This document shows positions 35,168 to 44,880 of a stretch of 64,000 nucleotides of DNA, piece after piece. The stretch comes from an uncultured Tropicimonas sp. GTDB lineage: Bacteria > Pseudomonadota > Alphaproteobacteria > Rhodobacterales > Rhodobacteraceae. The stretch lies in contig CANLZY010000003.1 of the NCBI GenBank assembly GCA_947495685.1, positions 157,154-221,153 of the forward strand. The letters run 5' to 3'. The position numbers and the translations under genes were made by a program. The notes beneath the pieces are model-generated. The model searched no databases. It had not been told where the DNA came from and saw only the letters and a program-made list of their open reading frames with translations. Numbering within the stretch: position 1 is the first letter of the stretch; each line of letters starts with the position of its first letter.

Positions 35168-36151
35168 TCAGCCGGTCTTGTGCAGGATCTGCTTCCAGAT
35201 CGAGGTTTCGTCGAATAGGGCAAATTCGCGCCGTACCTTCGGTTCGGCCGTGCCGAGCCTGCCGAATTCTGCGTGGCTGATGCCCAGAACGTAAACCTCG
35301 GCCCCTGTCGGCGCGCCGAACACGCCCCAGCCGTCGTGCGTGCCATGCAGGCTCCAGCGGATTGCGGCGCGGGGCGGCATCATCGGGTCGGCCCGCCCAA
35401 TCTGGTGATGGATCTCGAACCTGGCACTCGGAAACGAGGCCCGCAGACTCATCCAGAACCGATCCACCGCCGAAAAGGAATAATCGCTCACGCCCCCGGG
35501 ATAGACCCCTTGCACGGCACGATCGTATTCGGCCTCGATGGCAGCCATGTCGGCGCCCATGATCCGGCTCAGGATATCGGCGTAGCGTTGCCCCCATTCG
35601 GAATCGTTGCCACGACCCTTGTAGGGGCCCTCAACATCGATGGACGGGGTCAGCGGCCTCACCGCGCCCTCCGGTCCACCCTCTCGCGCGATCAGATCGG
35701 CGGCAAAGGCCTTCGGCTCCCAACCCATCTGTCGGACGATGGCGCCCTGATCGCGGATCAGCCATTCATCGTCGATCACGTTGTTGATGGCATGACAATC
35801 GGCCATGATCCGGTATTGCAGCCGGGTTCCCGTCGCCTTTCCATAGATGCCATCGGCCTGATGGGTCGCGGTGGACAGGATCCGGTGCGAGGACAGCATC
35901 CCTTCCTCCGGTGTGCCCGACCAAATCACGTCCTCGCCCAGCAGCGTCCGGTCCGGAAATTCGGCCAGCGTCGCCATCGTCGCGCCAATCACGCTCTGAT
36001 TGCCCAGAACCACCGACCCCGGCGAGCGCACGACGATATCGGGTGAATAATACTCGTTCAGCGTGGCGATGCCGCGATCTTCCCAGATCTCCTTGGTGAT
36101 CCCGATGATGTAGTCGGGGAAATCGCGAAACTTCGGGTCGAAGCCTTTCAT
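35168..36151 (-). CDS. SnoaL/NTF2-like double-domain protein (copy 1)
   Basis: A 327-residue protein with two SnoaL-like (NTF2 fold) domains. The first half contains LNEYYSPDIVVRSPGSVVLG and DEWLIRDQGAIVRQMGW; the second has FPSARFEIHHQIGR and IRWSLHGTHDGWGVFGAPTG. The ATG at 36151 overlaps the lacI-type stop (ATGA) and has AAGGA upstream. It is the most diverged of four SnoaL-like proteins in this locus. SnoaL relatives are cyclases, hydratases or isomerases without cofactors; the reaction here is unknown. Confidence 0.75.
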   Translation of the reverse strand: MKGFDPKFRDFPDYIIGITKEIWEDRGIATLNEYYSPDIVVRSPGSVVLGNQSVIGATMATLAEFPDRTLLGEDVIWSGTPEEGMLSSHRILSTATHQADGIYGKATGTRLQYRIMADCHAINNVIDDEWLIRDQGAIVRQMGWEPKAFAADLIAREGGPEGAVRPLTPSIDVEGPYKGRGNDSEWGQRYADILSRIMGADMAAIEAEYDRAVQGVYPGGVSDYSFSAVDRFWMSLRASFPSARFEIHHQIGRADPMMPPRAAIRWSLHGTHDGWGVFGAPTGAEVYVLGISHAEFGRLGTAEPKVRREFALFDETSIWKQILHKTG

Positions 36152-37176
36152 GTCGTCCATCCTTTGGGGACACGTGCCGATTTGCGCACGATCAGCGGCG
36201 AATCTATGGCGACGTGTCGCGGCTTTGTGGTTTGTGGGGTCTCTATCGATTCCAGCAACGCGCCGACGGTCTCTTCGACCATCAGGTTCACGCGCTGGCG
36301 CACGGTCGTCAGGCTGTAGGATAGCCAAGCTGCGGTGGGGGCGTCGTCGTACCCGATAACCGAAACGTCCTCGGGGATCCGAAGACCAAGTTCGTATCGC
36401 AGAATGTCCATCACGATAAGCGCCATGTGATCGGAGGCGGCAAAAACCGCGTCGGGCTTGCGTTCCGGCGGAACGTCGAACAGGGTGCGGACGGCCCGCA
36501 CGGTGCCTTCGTTGCGGAAATTACCAACCGCGCGGCAGAACAACTCCCGACCGGCCTCGGCCAGTCCGGCGCGGAACCCCGCCTCCCGGTCGCGCTGCGT
36601 CGAAGCACCTTCCCATCCGGCGATATACCCGATCCGGTCATGCCCACCGGCCGCAAGGAACCGGCCGACCTGTCGTGCGCCGCCGAAATTGTCGGACGTG
36701 ACCCAGGTCAACCCGTCGAGATCCTGCGCACGGTTGAACAGCACCACCGGCACGCCCTGCGCCTGACACCGCAGTGCGATGTCCGACGACATGGCGACCG
36801 AGGCCATGATGATCCCGTCCACCTGGTAAGAAAGGATCTCCTCCAGCACCTGATCGATATCCCCCAGCGTCCGCGACGCCATGAAGATGAGAACGTGATA
36901 GCCCTCGTCTTGCAATGCGTTCGAGAGCCGCTCCAGCACATCGGGAAAGAAATGGTTTTCCATGTAGGGAACAACGAGGCCGATCATCCGGCTGCGCCCC
37001 GACACGACAGCCCGGGCGAGCACGTTGGGCCGGTATCCGAGTTCGGTCGCCGCCTTGCGGACCTTCTCGACCGTCTTGAGCGACGCGGACGCGCCGGGCG
37101 TGAAGACACGGCTGACCGCCGACTGGCTTACGCCCGCCCGTTCTGCCACCATCTGCGCTGTCACGCGTTCCCCCAT
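36148..37176 (-). CDS. LacI-family transcriptional regulator
   Basis: A 342-residue repressor. N-terminal helix-turn-helix AQMVAERAGVSQSAVSRVFT and hinge NVLARAVVSGRSRMIGLVVP, then a periplasmic-binding-protein-like sensor domain (PDAVFAASDHMALIVMDILR, DVSVIGYDDAPTAAW). The start overlaps the SDR stop by one base (TGATG). It sits in the middle of the operon it most likely controls. Two operator-like palindromes lie at 45967-46036 in the divergent region at the head of the locus. Ligand is probably the imported compound or an early product. Confidence 0.9.
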   Translation of the reverse strand: MGERVTAQMVAERAGVSQSAVSRVFTPGASASLKTVEKVRKAATELGYRPNVLARAVVSGRSRMIGLVVPYMENHFFPDVLERLSNALQDEGYHVLIFMASRTLGDIDQVLEEILSYQVDGIIMASVAMSSDIALRCQAQGVPVVLFNRAQDLDGLTWVTSDNFGGARQVGRFLAAGGHDRIGYIAGWEGASTQRDREAGFRAGLAEAGRELFCRAVGNFRNEGTVRAVRTLFDVPPERKPDAVFAASDHMALIVMDILRYELGLRIPEDVSVIGYDDAPTAAWLSYSLTTVRQRVNLMVEETVGALLESIETPQTTKPRHVAIDSPLIVRKSARVPKGWTT

Positions 37177-37940
37177 CACCCTGCCGTCCATCCCCCATCG
37201 ATCAAGAACGCCGCTCCCGTGACCAAACCGGCAGCATCCGAAGCGAGGTACTGCACCGCACCCATCACGTCTTCGACCTCGCCAATGCGCCCAAGCTTGA
37301 TCTTGCTCTCGATCCAGGCCCGGCGCTCCGGGTTGGACAGAGTCTGTTCGCCCAGTGGCGTGCGAATGAAGGTCGGGCAGATCGTGTTGATGCGGATGCC
37401 GTGCGGCCCCCATTCGATTGCCATCGCTTTGACCATCCCCTCCAGCCCATGTTTGGACGCCGCATAGACCGAACGGTCGATCCCACCGACATGCCCCATC
37501 TGGCTGGAGATATGGATGATCGAACCTCGCTTTCCGGCGTCCTTCATTTTCCGGGCCACGCCAGCCGACAGGAAATGCGCCGCCCGAAGGTTGATCCCCA
37601 TGACCGCGTCGTAGTCTTCGGCGGTCGTCTCGGTCGCCGCCGTGTGGCGCGCCAACCCGGCAGAGTTGACCACAACATCGAACGCGTCGCGGGACATCAG
37701 CGCGCCGCTCAGGGCATCCAGATCCGCAATGTCGAGCACCAGCGGTTCGGCGGAGAACCCGGCCTCCCGCATCTGTGCAACCGCAGCGTCGAGTCGATCC
37801 GCACCACGCGCGGCGCAGACGACATGCGCCCCTGACTCGGCCAACGCCACCGCGCACCCAAGCCCGATGCCGGACGAGGCGCCGGTCACCAATGCCGTGC
37901 GACCGTCCAGCCGAAAGGAAGGTGTTCGAGGCAACGCCAT
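37176..37940 (-). CDS. Short-chain dehydrogenase/reductase (SDR)
   Basis: A 254-residue classical SDR. Cofactor loop TALVTGASSGIGLG, the NAG-equivalent VVNSAGLAR, catalytic Ser (IIHISSQMGH) and the YxxxK pair (SVYAASKHGLEGM), with the C-terminal GAAFLIDGGWTAG. It starts one base before the end of the neighbouring SnoaL-like gene. In this locus it and the HisD-like enzyme supply two alcohol-oxidising steps, consistent with breakdown of a polyol or sugar-like compound. Confidence 0.9.
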   Translation of the reverse strand: MALPRTPSFRLDGRTALVTGASSGIGLGCAVALAESGAHVVCAARGADRLDAAVAQMREAGFSAEPLVLDIADLDALSGALMSRDAFDVVVNSAGLARHTAATETTAEDYDAVMGINLRAAHFLSAGVARKMKDAGKRGSIIHISSQMGHVGGIDRSVYAASKHGLEGMVKAMAIEWGPHGIRINTICPTFIRTPLGEQTLSNPERRAWIESKIKLGRIGEVEDVMGAVQYLASDAAGLVTGAAFLIDGGWTAG

Positions 37941-37941
37941 G

Positions 37942-38994
37942 TCAGCGGGCCCCAACCGGGAACGGAATGCTTCCCTGCACGCGGGCCTTGTTGAATTCCC
38001 GCAACCGGTGGAACACATCCACACCGAGTTGCCGGTAGACGTCGAGAAGGTCCACCATGACCCAGTTCTCGCGGATCTTGCCGTCTTCGAGACGCCAGAA
38101 GTCCAGGCTGCGCATGGTGACCTTCCGGCCGGCCGGCGCGATGCCCATCCAGCCGTCATGCGTCACGGTCTGAACCATGTCGGGCCAGCCGGTCACCGCA
38201 GCGTAGGTGCCATCTCCGAAGAAATGATAGGTGATCTCGTCCAGAAATTTGCCGCGGTCCGGCATGCCGTTCAGGAACGGGATCTGGTGCCAGTTGCGAA
38301 AACCCGCGATGCCCCGCCCGGTGCCGATGCCCGAGGGCCCGTACCAGTTCATCCGCGGGTGCCAGAACCGCTCCATCTCCATTACTTCCGGCCCGCCCTG
38401 CGAGGGATGCTTTTTCATATGGTCCAGCATGGTGATGATGTGTTTCTGGCTGGCGTTCGAGGTTTCCTCGTCCCGTGGACCGGACACGATCCCGTCCTGC
38501 GTTGCCGGGCCGGGGATATTCCATTCCCGCCCAAGGCTCGGCGCCATCGGCCAGGCATTGGCTTGCATCATGACTTCGGGAATATCCCAGAGCGCCTGGA
38601 TCTCGACCACCTTGCCGGCCTCGACGCGATAGAACTCGTGGAACCGCATATGGACCTGATGCCCCGTCGGCGGGATGTCGAGCCAGGGTGCCACAAAGAC
38701 ACCGGTGTAGAACCCGCCACAACCGACCCAGTCGGCCCCGAACTCGTCCGGTCCGGCGATCACGATATAGTCGCGGCGCTCCAGATCAGGCAACGACGCC
38801 AGCAGCGGTCGGTAGCAGCCATCGTACAACTCCCGTGCTCCGGTCAGGTCACCGAACGGGTGGCACATGTGAACCGTCGCGGTGGGCGACATCACTGCGT
38901 CAAGCGCCGCCCGGACCCCTGCATCCTCGAAATTGTACATTGCGGCGCGCAGAGGCGCGATCGCTGCCTTGTTGGACGTGTGAACGTCGTTCAT
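37942..38994 (-). CDS. SnoaL/NTF2-like double-domain protein (copy 2)
   Basis: A 350-residue protein with two SnoaL-like domains. Domain 1 includes TATVHMCHPFGDLTGARE and FHEFYRVEAGKVVEIQALWD; domain 2 includes FWHPRMNWYGPSGIGTGRG, FLDEITYHFFGDGTYAAVTG and GKIRENWVMVDLLDVYRQLG. The last block recurs in copies 3 and 4, so the proteins are paralogues. The ATG at 38994 follows GGAGCAGGGA. Function unknown; likely a cyclase, hydratase or isomerase in the pathway of this locus. Confidence 0.8.
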   Translation of the reverse strand: MNDVHTSNKAAIAPLRAAMYNFEDAGVRAALDAVMSPTATVHMCHPFGDLTGARELYDGCYRPLLASLPDLERRDYIVIAGPDEFGADWVGCGGFYTGVFVAPWLDIPPTGHQVHMRFHEFYRVEAGKVVEIQALWDIPEVMMQANAWPMAPSLGREWNIPGPATQDGIVSGPRDEETSNASQKHIITMLDHMKKHPSQGGPEVMEMERFWHPRMNWYGPSGIGTGRGIAGFRNWHQIPFLNGMPDRGKFLDEITYHFFGDGTYAAVTGWPDMVQTVTHDGWMGIAPAGRKVTMRSLDFWRLEDGKIRENWVMVDLLDVYRQLGVDVFHRLREFNKARVQGSIPFPVGAR

Positions 38995-39072
38995 TCCCTG
39001 CTCCGTTTGGTGCCCCGCCCGACAGGCAAGCACCGGTTGATCCTGGTAGAGGTTTCGATCCGTCGCGAGTGC

Positions 39073-40401
39073 CTAGTCCGGTCCGTCCCGAAACGGCGCG
39101 CCTTCGCCAAATGGCACGTTGATGCCGCCGTAGCGACGCACCCGCAGGTTGCATTGCTCTGCATGGCCGACAAAGCCCTCCATCATGCAGAGCCGCGAAC
39201 CATATTCCCCGATCAGGGTCGCGGCCTCATCCGTGGTGACCCTCTGATAGCTGTGTGTTTTCAGAAACTTGCCGACCCATAGGCCGCCGGTATAGCGCCC
39301 GGCTTTTTTCGTCGGCAACGTGTGATTCGTGCCGATCACCTTGTCACCAAAGGACACGTTGGTGCGCGGCCCAAGGAACAACGCTCCGTAGCTGGTCATC
39401 TTTTCCAGGAACCAGTCATCGCGATCCGTCATCACCTGCACATGTTCCGATGCAATGTCGTCGGCCACCGCCAGCATCTCGTCATAGGTCTCGCAAAGGA
39501 TCACCTCGCCGTACTCCTCCCAGCTCACCCGCGCTGTCCCGGCCGTGGGCAGGATCTGCAGAATCCGGTCGATCTCCGACAATGTTCCTTCGGCCAGCTT
39601 GCGCGAATTGGTGACAAGGACGGCGGGCGAGTTGTATCCGTGCTCGGCCTGTCCGAGAAGGTCGGTGGCGCACATCTCGGCATCCACGGTGTCGTCGGCG
39701 ATCACCATGGTCTCGGTTGGCCCCGCGAACAGGTCGATTCCAACGCGCCCGAACAGCTGGCGCTTGGCTTCGGCGACAAAGGCGTTGCCCGGTCCGACCA
39801 GCATGTGCACTGGCTCGATCGTCTCGGTGCCCAGCGCCATCGCGCCAATCGCCTGAATGCCGCCCAACACGAAAATTTCGTGTGCGCCGCCAAGGTACAT
39901 CGCCGCAATTACCGCCGGGTTGGGCTTGCCATTGAAGGGCGGCGTGCAGGCTATGATGCGCGGGACCCCCGCCACCGAGGCGGTCGCCACCGACATATGC
40001 GCCGAGGCCACCATCGGGAACTTGCCCCCCGGAACATAGCACCCGACCGATTGCACCGGGATGTTCTTGTGACCGAGGATCACGCCGGGCAGCGTCTCGA
40101 CCTCGATGTCGAGCATCGAGTCCCGTTGGGCCTGTGCAAACTTCGTCACCTGCGCCTGTGCAAACTTGATATCGGCCAGCTCGCGGTCACTCAACTGGCC
40201 GATCAGGTCGTCGATCTCCTGCTGGCTGAGCCGGAAGGACGCGGGCGAATAGCCGTCGAAAGTCTCCGACAGCTCTCGCACGGCCGCGTCGCCACGCGCC
40301 TCGATATCCTGCAACGTCGCCTCCACAACAGCGCGGGTCTTGGCGTCGTCTTCCGCGCGGTCCGCCTGCGATCTGCTGGTCTTGAGATATTCAATGGTCA
40401 T
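39073..40401 (-). CDS. Histidinol dehydrogenase-like NAD-dependent alcohol dehydrogenase
   Basis: A 442-residue HisD-family enzyme distinct from the biosynthetic HisD at 58086. It keeps the zinc and catalytic residues: Gln and His in [12 protein letters not shown], the Glu-His pair in [11 protein letters not shown], Asp in [15 protein letters not shown] and the late His in EGFVGHAEQ. It resembles sulfopropanediol 3-dehydrogenase (HpsN)-type catabolic paralogues, which oxidise a primary alcohol to the acid in two steps. Its place in a transport and SDR locus points to oxidation of a polyol-type substrate rather than histidine synthesis. The exact substrate is not known. Confidence 0.85.
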   Translation of the reverse strand: MTIEYLKTSRSQADRAEDDAKTRAVVEATLQDIEARGDAAVRELSETFDGYSPASFRLSQQEIDDLIGQLSDRELADIKFAQAQVTKFAQAQRDSMLDIEVETLPGVILGHKNIPVQSVGCYVPGGKFPMVASAHMSVATASVAGVPRIIACTPPFNGKPNPAVIAAMYLGGAHEIFVLGGIQAIGAMALGTETIEPVHMLVGPGNAFVAEAKRQLFGRVGIDLFAGPTETMVIADDTVDAEMCATDLLGQAEHGYNSPAVLVTNSRKLAEGTLSEIDRILQILPTAGTARVSWEEYGEVILCETYDEMLAVADDIASEHVQVMTDRDDWFLEKMTSYGALFLGPRTNVSFGDKVIGTNHTLPTKKAGRYTGGLWVGKFLKTHSYQRVTTDEAATLIGEYGSRLCMMEGFVGHAEQCNLRVRRYGGINVPFGEGAPFRDGPD

Positions 40402-40414
40402 TGTCGCGTCCCCC

Positions 40415-40651
40415 TCAACTTGACAACAGGCCGGCCACCATCGAACCAAAGGCAACGAAGTGAATCAGCATGATCGCGCGGTCGTTCCACAGAACGCCAA
40501 CCACGAACCAGCCGATGAGGCCGAAGACGAAAAAATAGATGTTCCAGGGTGTCAGGCCGAACCCTGTGGCTGCATAGCCCATGATCTGGAGGATTGACGC
40601 CGTCCACTTGATCACGAATGCCGCGTTGAGGCCTGCATGAGCGTCTTTCAT
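40415..40651 (-). CDS. Small two- or three-helix membrane protein
   Basis: A 78-residue hydrophobic protein ([53 protein letters not shown]). It resembles small conserved Rhodobacterales membrane proteins (DUF6552 type, from memory). Its start overlaps the stop of the single-domain SnoaL gene (ATGA) and it lies 13 bases before the HisD-like gene. Role unknown; it may associate with the transporter. Confidence 0.65.
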   Translation of the reverse strand: MKDAHAGLNAAFVIKWTASILQIMGYAATGFGLTPWNIYFFVFGLIGWFVVGVLWNDRAIMLIHFVAFGSMVAGLLSS

Positions 40652-41190
40652 GGCGTGCCTTCCGAACCCGGCCTCGGCGCGATCCGTTCGCCGCGGTCAA
40701 AGGCTTCCCAGCCCTCTCCGTTGAAGACATCAACGCCAAGCTGCGCCAGCACATGCGGGAAATCGACCATCACCCAATTGTCGACAATCTTGCCGTCGAC
40801 CACCTTCCAGAAATCCATGTAGCGGATTTCGACCCGTTTTCCGGTGGGGGCCACGCCCATGAACGGGCCGGAATGGGTCGCCTCCTGACGGCCAAACGCC
40901 GCCGCCCACTCGCCCATGTAGAGGCGCGCCTCGTCGATGCAGGTCTTGTCGGAAAATGCCGACTGGAAGGGGCGTTGCCAGTTGTCCTGGAATTCCTGAA
41001 TGCCGGTCTTGGTGCCACAGCCGGTGTTGCCCATCCAGCGAAAACCAGAGGAGAAGAACTCGCCTATGTCGGCAATGCGGTGGTCGTTCAGGCCGTCGAC
41101 CATGCCTTCGATCACGGCACGCGTCTCGTCTGTCTTGCGCATATCCGTGTCGCGCGACAGCACGGCCTGTTCAGGGCGGGATCCCTTCAT
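40648..41190 (-). CDS. SnoaL/NTF2-like single-domain protein (copy 3)
   Basis: A 180-residue single SnoaL-like domain. It shares blocks with the second domain of the larger paralogues: FFSSGFRWMGNTGCGTKTGI, SGPFMGVAPTGKRVEIRYMD and GKIVDNWVMVDFPHVLAQLG. It is the first metabolic gene after the ABC permeases, separated by 172 bases. The start at 41190 is kept, but an internal ATG (MRKTDETRAV) at residue 17 is possible. Confidence 0.8.
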   Translation of the reverse strand: MKGSRPEQAVLSRDTDMRKTDETRAVIEGMVDGLNDHRIADIGEFFSSGFRWMGNTGCGTKTGIQEFQDNWQRPFQSAFSDKTCIDEARLYMGEWAAAFGRQEATHSGPFMGVAPTGKRVEIRYMDFWKVVDGKIVDNWVMVDFPHVLAQLGVDVFNGEGWEAFDRGERIAPRPGSEGTP

Positions 41191-41221
41191 TGGAGATGTC
41201 TTTCCTGTTTTCCGCTGGAGC

Positions 41222-41257
41222 GAGCCTCCGGCGGGGATATTTTCGGACAGAAGAAAT
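41222..41257. repeat. Intergenic Rhodobacteraceae-type motif
   Basis: The stretch GAGCCTCCGGCGGGGATATT followed by TTCGGACAGAAGAAAT resembles a short repeat (CCTCCGGCGGGAGTATTTTT...) that I remember as frequent between genes in Roseobacter genomes. It lies in the 172-base gap between the permease and SnoaL genes. Only one copy was noticed in this window. Confidence 0.35.
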
Positions 41258-41362
41258 CAGGCGGCATCGCGCCGAAGGCGCGCCCGGCCCAACGGGAGGG
41301 GGAGCATCTGTGATGCTTGGCCGACCGGCGGGAGTGCCCCGCCCTTGCTTGCAGCAACGGTG

Positions 41363-42517
41363 TCATCCCTTGACTGCTCCTGCGGTCAGGCCGCTGACGA
41401 TCTGGCGCTGGAACACCATGACGAGGATGAACAGCGGCGCGGTGATCGACACCGCGGCCGCCACTGCAACAACCTGATCGGTCGTCGTGGTCTCGCGGTT
41501 GAACATTCCGGCGATGGCTGGAACCATGGTCTGGTTCTGTGCGTCCAGCAGCAGGGACGTGACGAGGAAGTCATTGTAGGCCAGCAGGAACGAGAACAGC
41601 CCGGTGGTGATGACGCCCGGCCACATGACAGGCATGATCACCCGGCGGAAGGCCTGAAAATGGTTACAGCCATCCACCCGGGCGGCTTCGTCCAGTTCGG
41701 CAGGGATGTTCTGAAAGAAACTGCGCAGCATCCAGATCGTGAAAGGTTGGTTGATGGCGACCAGGACAGCGATCACCGCCACGGGTTTGCCGTAGAGCGT
41801 CGGCGCCGCATCCCCGAGGATCGGGCGCAGGATCTCGGCAGAATTGATGAAGACCGGAAGATACCCCGCGACCAGCACCGAATGTGGCAGGGCGCGGAAC
41901 ACCAGCGCGATGATCAGGATCCAGAAGGCCAGCGTGCTGCCGGAACGTGCCAGCCCATAGCCTGCCAGCGTTCCCACCGTCAGCGAGACGGTGACCACAC
42001 CGAGTGTCACGATCAGCGAGTTCTGGAAGTTGCGAAAGAAACCGCGATCGACCCAGACGGTCTGGTAGTGCTCGGTGGTGAAGCCCCAGACATCCCTGCC
42101 CAGCGGGCCGACCAAGGGGTTGAGCACGTTGAGAACCGCGGGCAAGAGGGCAAAGAAGGTCACCACCACGACCAGCCCGGTCACCGCTGCCCCGATCAGC
42201 CAGCCAAGCCACTGGCGCCCTTGCGGCGAATAGCTGAGCACCATATCGGGCAACATCCGCGCAATGCGTCGGAACATCCAGATCGCCAAGGCGAGGTAGA
42301 CGAGAATGTCGAGGATCGAAATCCCCTTGCCCGCCGCGAGCGTTGCCGGGCCAAAGATCACGTTGGCGGCGTTGCCGTCGAAGGCATCCACGGGCGACTT
42401 GAAGCTCATCACCGTGATCCAGAAGATCGGAAAGGCGGCGACGATGCACCAGAAGATGAGGAAGCCCGAGGAAAGAACCCTGAGGCCAAGCGGCTGGCGG
42501 TGAACGGCCTGGGTCAT
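41363..42517 (-). CDS. Carbohydrate-type ABC transporter permease (MalG/UgpE-like)
   Basis: A 384-residue inner-membrane permease with the EAA loop PAELDEAARVDGCNHFQAFR followed by RVIMPVMWPG, and about seven hydrophobic helices including an N-terminal pair separated by a longer linker (residues 60-110). It starts one base after the neighbouring permease gene stop region and completes the transporter with the MalF-like permease, binding protein and ATPase. Confidence 0.9.
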   Translation of the reverse strand: MTQAVHRQPLGLRVLSSGFLIFWCIVAAFPIFWITVMSFKSPVDAFDGNAANVIFGPATLAAGKGISILDILVYLALAIWMFRRIARMLPDMVLSYSPQGRQWLGWLIGAAVTGLVVVVTFFALLPAVLNVLNPLVGPLGRDVWGFTTEHYQTVWVDRGFFRNFQNSLIVTLGVVTVSLTVGTLAGYGLARSGSTLAFWILIIALVFRALPHSVLVAGYLPVFINSAEILRPILGDAAPTLYGKPVAVIAVLVAINQPFTIWMLRSFFQNIPAELDEAARVDGCNHFQAFRRVIMPVMWPGVITTGLFSFLLAYNDFLVTSLLLDAQNQTMVPAIAGMFNRETTTTDQVVAVAAAVSITAPLFILVMVFQRQIVSGLTAGAVKG

Positions 42518-42518
42518 G

Positions 42519-43541
42519 TCAGTGGCTCCCCCTGTGATCGCGCCAGGTGCGCTTGAGTGGCGGGATCAGCAGCAGCACGATGCCGACCATGGTGAGCATT
42601 GCGCTGGCAGATGCCCGCGAGATCGAGCGGTTGCCGGATTGGTCGGGCTGCAGGAAATCGTAGGTCAGCCATTGCAGCGAGATCACGTGGCCCTGGGACG
42701 AGAAGCCGACGATTTCCTCGAACACCCGGTAGGTGTCCATCAGATGGATCATCCCGACGAACACGATCAGCGGCATCAGGTGCGGGATGACAATGTATTT
42801 CAACCGCTGCCAACGGGACGCACCGTCGATCAGCGCCGATTCCAGGCTGTCGCTGCTCACGGTCTGCAACCCCGCATAGAACACGATCGCGGCAAACGGC
42901 GCGACGTGCCAGACGCGGTAGACCATCATCAGGATCTCGATGGTCCACGCCTGCGCGAACAACGCGATATCGCGGTCCAGCATCCGTTCCATCGTCGCCG
43001 TCAGGATACCGTCGCCCCGGAACAGCCAGTTGATCGACAACGCCCCGATCACCGGCGTGATGATGAAGGGCAGCAGCGAGATGAAGATCACCGGCCCCTT
43101 CACCCTGCGCGCGGCATTGTTGATCACCAGCGCGATGGCGAGCCCGGTTCCAAGGACCAGCGGCAAGGTGATGAAGGTGAAGGTGAGCGTGAAGCGCAGC
43201 GCCTTCCAGAAATCGATGGACTGGAACGCGCGCCAATCGCCCGCCGACAACGCCGCCCACGCCCGCTCCGGCTCCAGCACGTTGATGTAGCTTTGCAGGC
43301 CAACCCATTCCGTCTGGGTGACGATCTCGCCTGCCTCGTCCAGCACCGGCACCGACTTTTCCTCGGTCACGCAGGTCTGGGTCAGGAACCCCGGCGTGCA
43401 GGTTTCCATCTGGACCGTTTCATAGACCGGTTGGGTGATCTTGAAAGACTGGATGAACACGCTGACCAACGGAAACGCGATGAACAACAGCATCATCAGG
43501 ACCGAAGGGCCGACAAAGACGGCAAAGGTCTTGAATTTCAT
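42519..43541 (-). CDS. Carbohydrate-type ABC transporter permease (MalF/UgpA-like)
   Basis: A 340-residue permease. After the first helix (FVGPSVLMMLLFIAFPLVSV) comes a periplasmic loop of about 60 residues containing two Cys pairs-like positions (METCTPGFLTQTCVTEE), then helices and the EAA loop ESALIDGASRWQRLKYIVIP. The loop is longer than in UgpA and may help dock the binding protein. It lies between the binding-protein gene and the second permease gene. Confidence 0.9.
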   Translation of the reverse strand: MKFKTFAVFVGPSVLMMLLFIAFPLVSVFIQSFKITQPVYETVQMETCTPGFLTQTCVTEEKSVPVLDEAGEIVTQTEWVGLQSYINVLEPERAWAALSAGDWRAFQSIDFWKALRFTLTFTFITLPLVLGTGLAIALVINNAARRVKGPVIFISLLPFIITPVIGALSINWLFRGDGILTATMERMLDRDIALFAQAWTIEILMMVYRVWHVAPFAAIVFYAGLQTVSSDSLESALIDGASRWQRLKYIVIPHLMPLIVFVGMIHLMDTYRVFEEIVGFSSQGHVISLQWLTYDFLQPDQSGNRSISRASASAMLTMVGIVLLLIPPLKRTWRDHRGSH

Positions 43542-43611
43542 CTGAATGCCTTTCGCGTTTCCGGGCCCGCAGGGAAGAAAAGGGAGGACGATGCCCTCCC
43601 CACCGGGAAGG

Positions 43612-44820
43612 TTACTCTACGACTCCGGCTTCCTTGGCGGCGGTCACATAGGCCGCCTCGATGTCGGCCAGCGTGGTGGCCGCATCCTTGGCCCCGGTCA
43701 GGTAATCGGCGAGACCATTGCCAAGCGCCGTGTGCAGGATGCCGAATGGAACCGACGACGGGTACGGCTTGGCACCCGCGCCAGCGGAAGCGGCGGCACC
43801 GGCGGCCAGTTCACCCGGCACGTAGCCCGGGATCAACCAGATCGACGTGTCGTTGTTGGCCTTTACGACCTCTTCGTCCATCCCTTCAAGCGCAACCTGG
43901 AACGCGGCCTCGGCCTGTTCGTCGGTCTGGTTGGCAGCCAGGACGATGCCGTCCCACCAGATCGTCGTTGCCGGGAAGGCCGAGCCCATCGGTGCGCCGG
44001 CCATCTTGACCTTGCCGACCACCTGGCTCTCGGCTTCGTCGTTCATGGCCGCAGCACGCGACGCCCAGAGGTTCGACATGGCGATCTTGCCCTGCTGGAA
44101 CTGCTGCTGCACGTAGGTGGAATCCGACACGAGATATTCGGGATCCATATACTCGGTCAGCGCCTTCATGACCTCGAGCGCGGCAAGACCCTTCTCGTTG
44201 TTGATGCTGGGCAGGTTGCCCTCGCCAAAGAACTCGCCCCCTTCCCCGAGGAAGAGGTTGATAAACTCCTGGCCGAGGTTCCAGCCGGTCTTGAAGGTGC
44301 CGCCGATCGGGTAATCCACCACGCCGGCTTCCTTGATCTTTGCGGCTGCGGCCAGCACATCGGCATATGTGCCCGGCACGTCCAGCCCCAGATCGGTCAG
44401 GATGTCCTCGCGGTACATCAAGTGCTGGGCGTTCACCATCATGGCGACAGCCATGACCTTGCCATCGACCTTGATCAGCTGGTTCGGGGTCAGGTTCTGA
44501 CCATACTTGGCGACCAGATCGTCCAGCGGACGGATCGTGCCGGCGTTTTGCAGCGGCACCATGGTGCCGTTGGCCACACCGCCGATCTGGTACAGGGCGG
44601 GGTCGGCCGCAAAGGCCTCGGGCTGCTTCTCACGGAACTCCTGATCGAGCGAGGCTTCGAAATTGCCGCATTCGGCCATGGCGTCGGTCACGACTTTCCA
44701 GGCTTCGAACCCTGCGGACAGGGACTTCAGCGGCACGGTGTTTTCATAGGCACATTCCGCAAATGCCACCGAGGACATCAGCGACATGGTGCCAGCGAGG
44801 GCAATGGTCTTGAGCTTCAT
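43612..44820 (-). CDS. Extracellular solute-binding protein, family 1 (sugar type)
   Basis: A 402-residue periplasmic binding protein with a Sec signal (MKLKTIALAGTMSLMSSVAFA, cut after AFA; given here only as a 21-residue region at the N-terminus). The body is of the MalE/UgpB class (LYQIGGVANGTMVPLQNAG, DGKVMAVAMMVNAQHLMYRE, FQQGKIAMSNLWASRAAA). Substrate cannot be read; LacI control and the downstream dehydrogenases suggest a sugar, polyol or glycoside. Confidence 0.88.
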   Translation of the reverse strand: MKLKTIALAGTMSLMSSVAFAECAYENTVPLKSLSAGFEAWKVVTDAMAECGNFEASLDQEFREKQPEAFAADPALYQIGGVANGTMVPLQNAGTIRPLDDLVAKYGQNLTPNQLIKVDGKVMAVAMMVNAQHLMYREDILTDLGLDVPGTYADVLAAAAKIKEAGVVDYPIGGTFKTGWNLGQEFINLFLGEGGEFFGEGNLPSINNEKGLAALEVMKALTEYMDPEYLVSDSTYVQQQFQQGKIAMSNLWASRAAAMNDEAESQVVGKVKMAGAPMGSAFPATTIWWDGIVLAANQTDEQAEAAFQVALEGMDEEVVKANNDTSIWLIPGYVPGELAAGAAASAGAGAKPYPSSVPFGILHTALGNGLADYLTGAKDAATTLADIEAAYVTAAKEAGVVE

Positions 44821-44880
44821 TTCACGTCTCCCTGTGGGTGCGATCCGTTGTCGACATCCGGACCGTTGGTTGGCGAGGGC

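Noticed and set aside
39073..40401. Second biosynthetic hisD
   Set aside because: Its sequence is distant from the hisD at 58086 and its neighbours are transport and catabolic genes.
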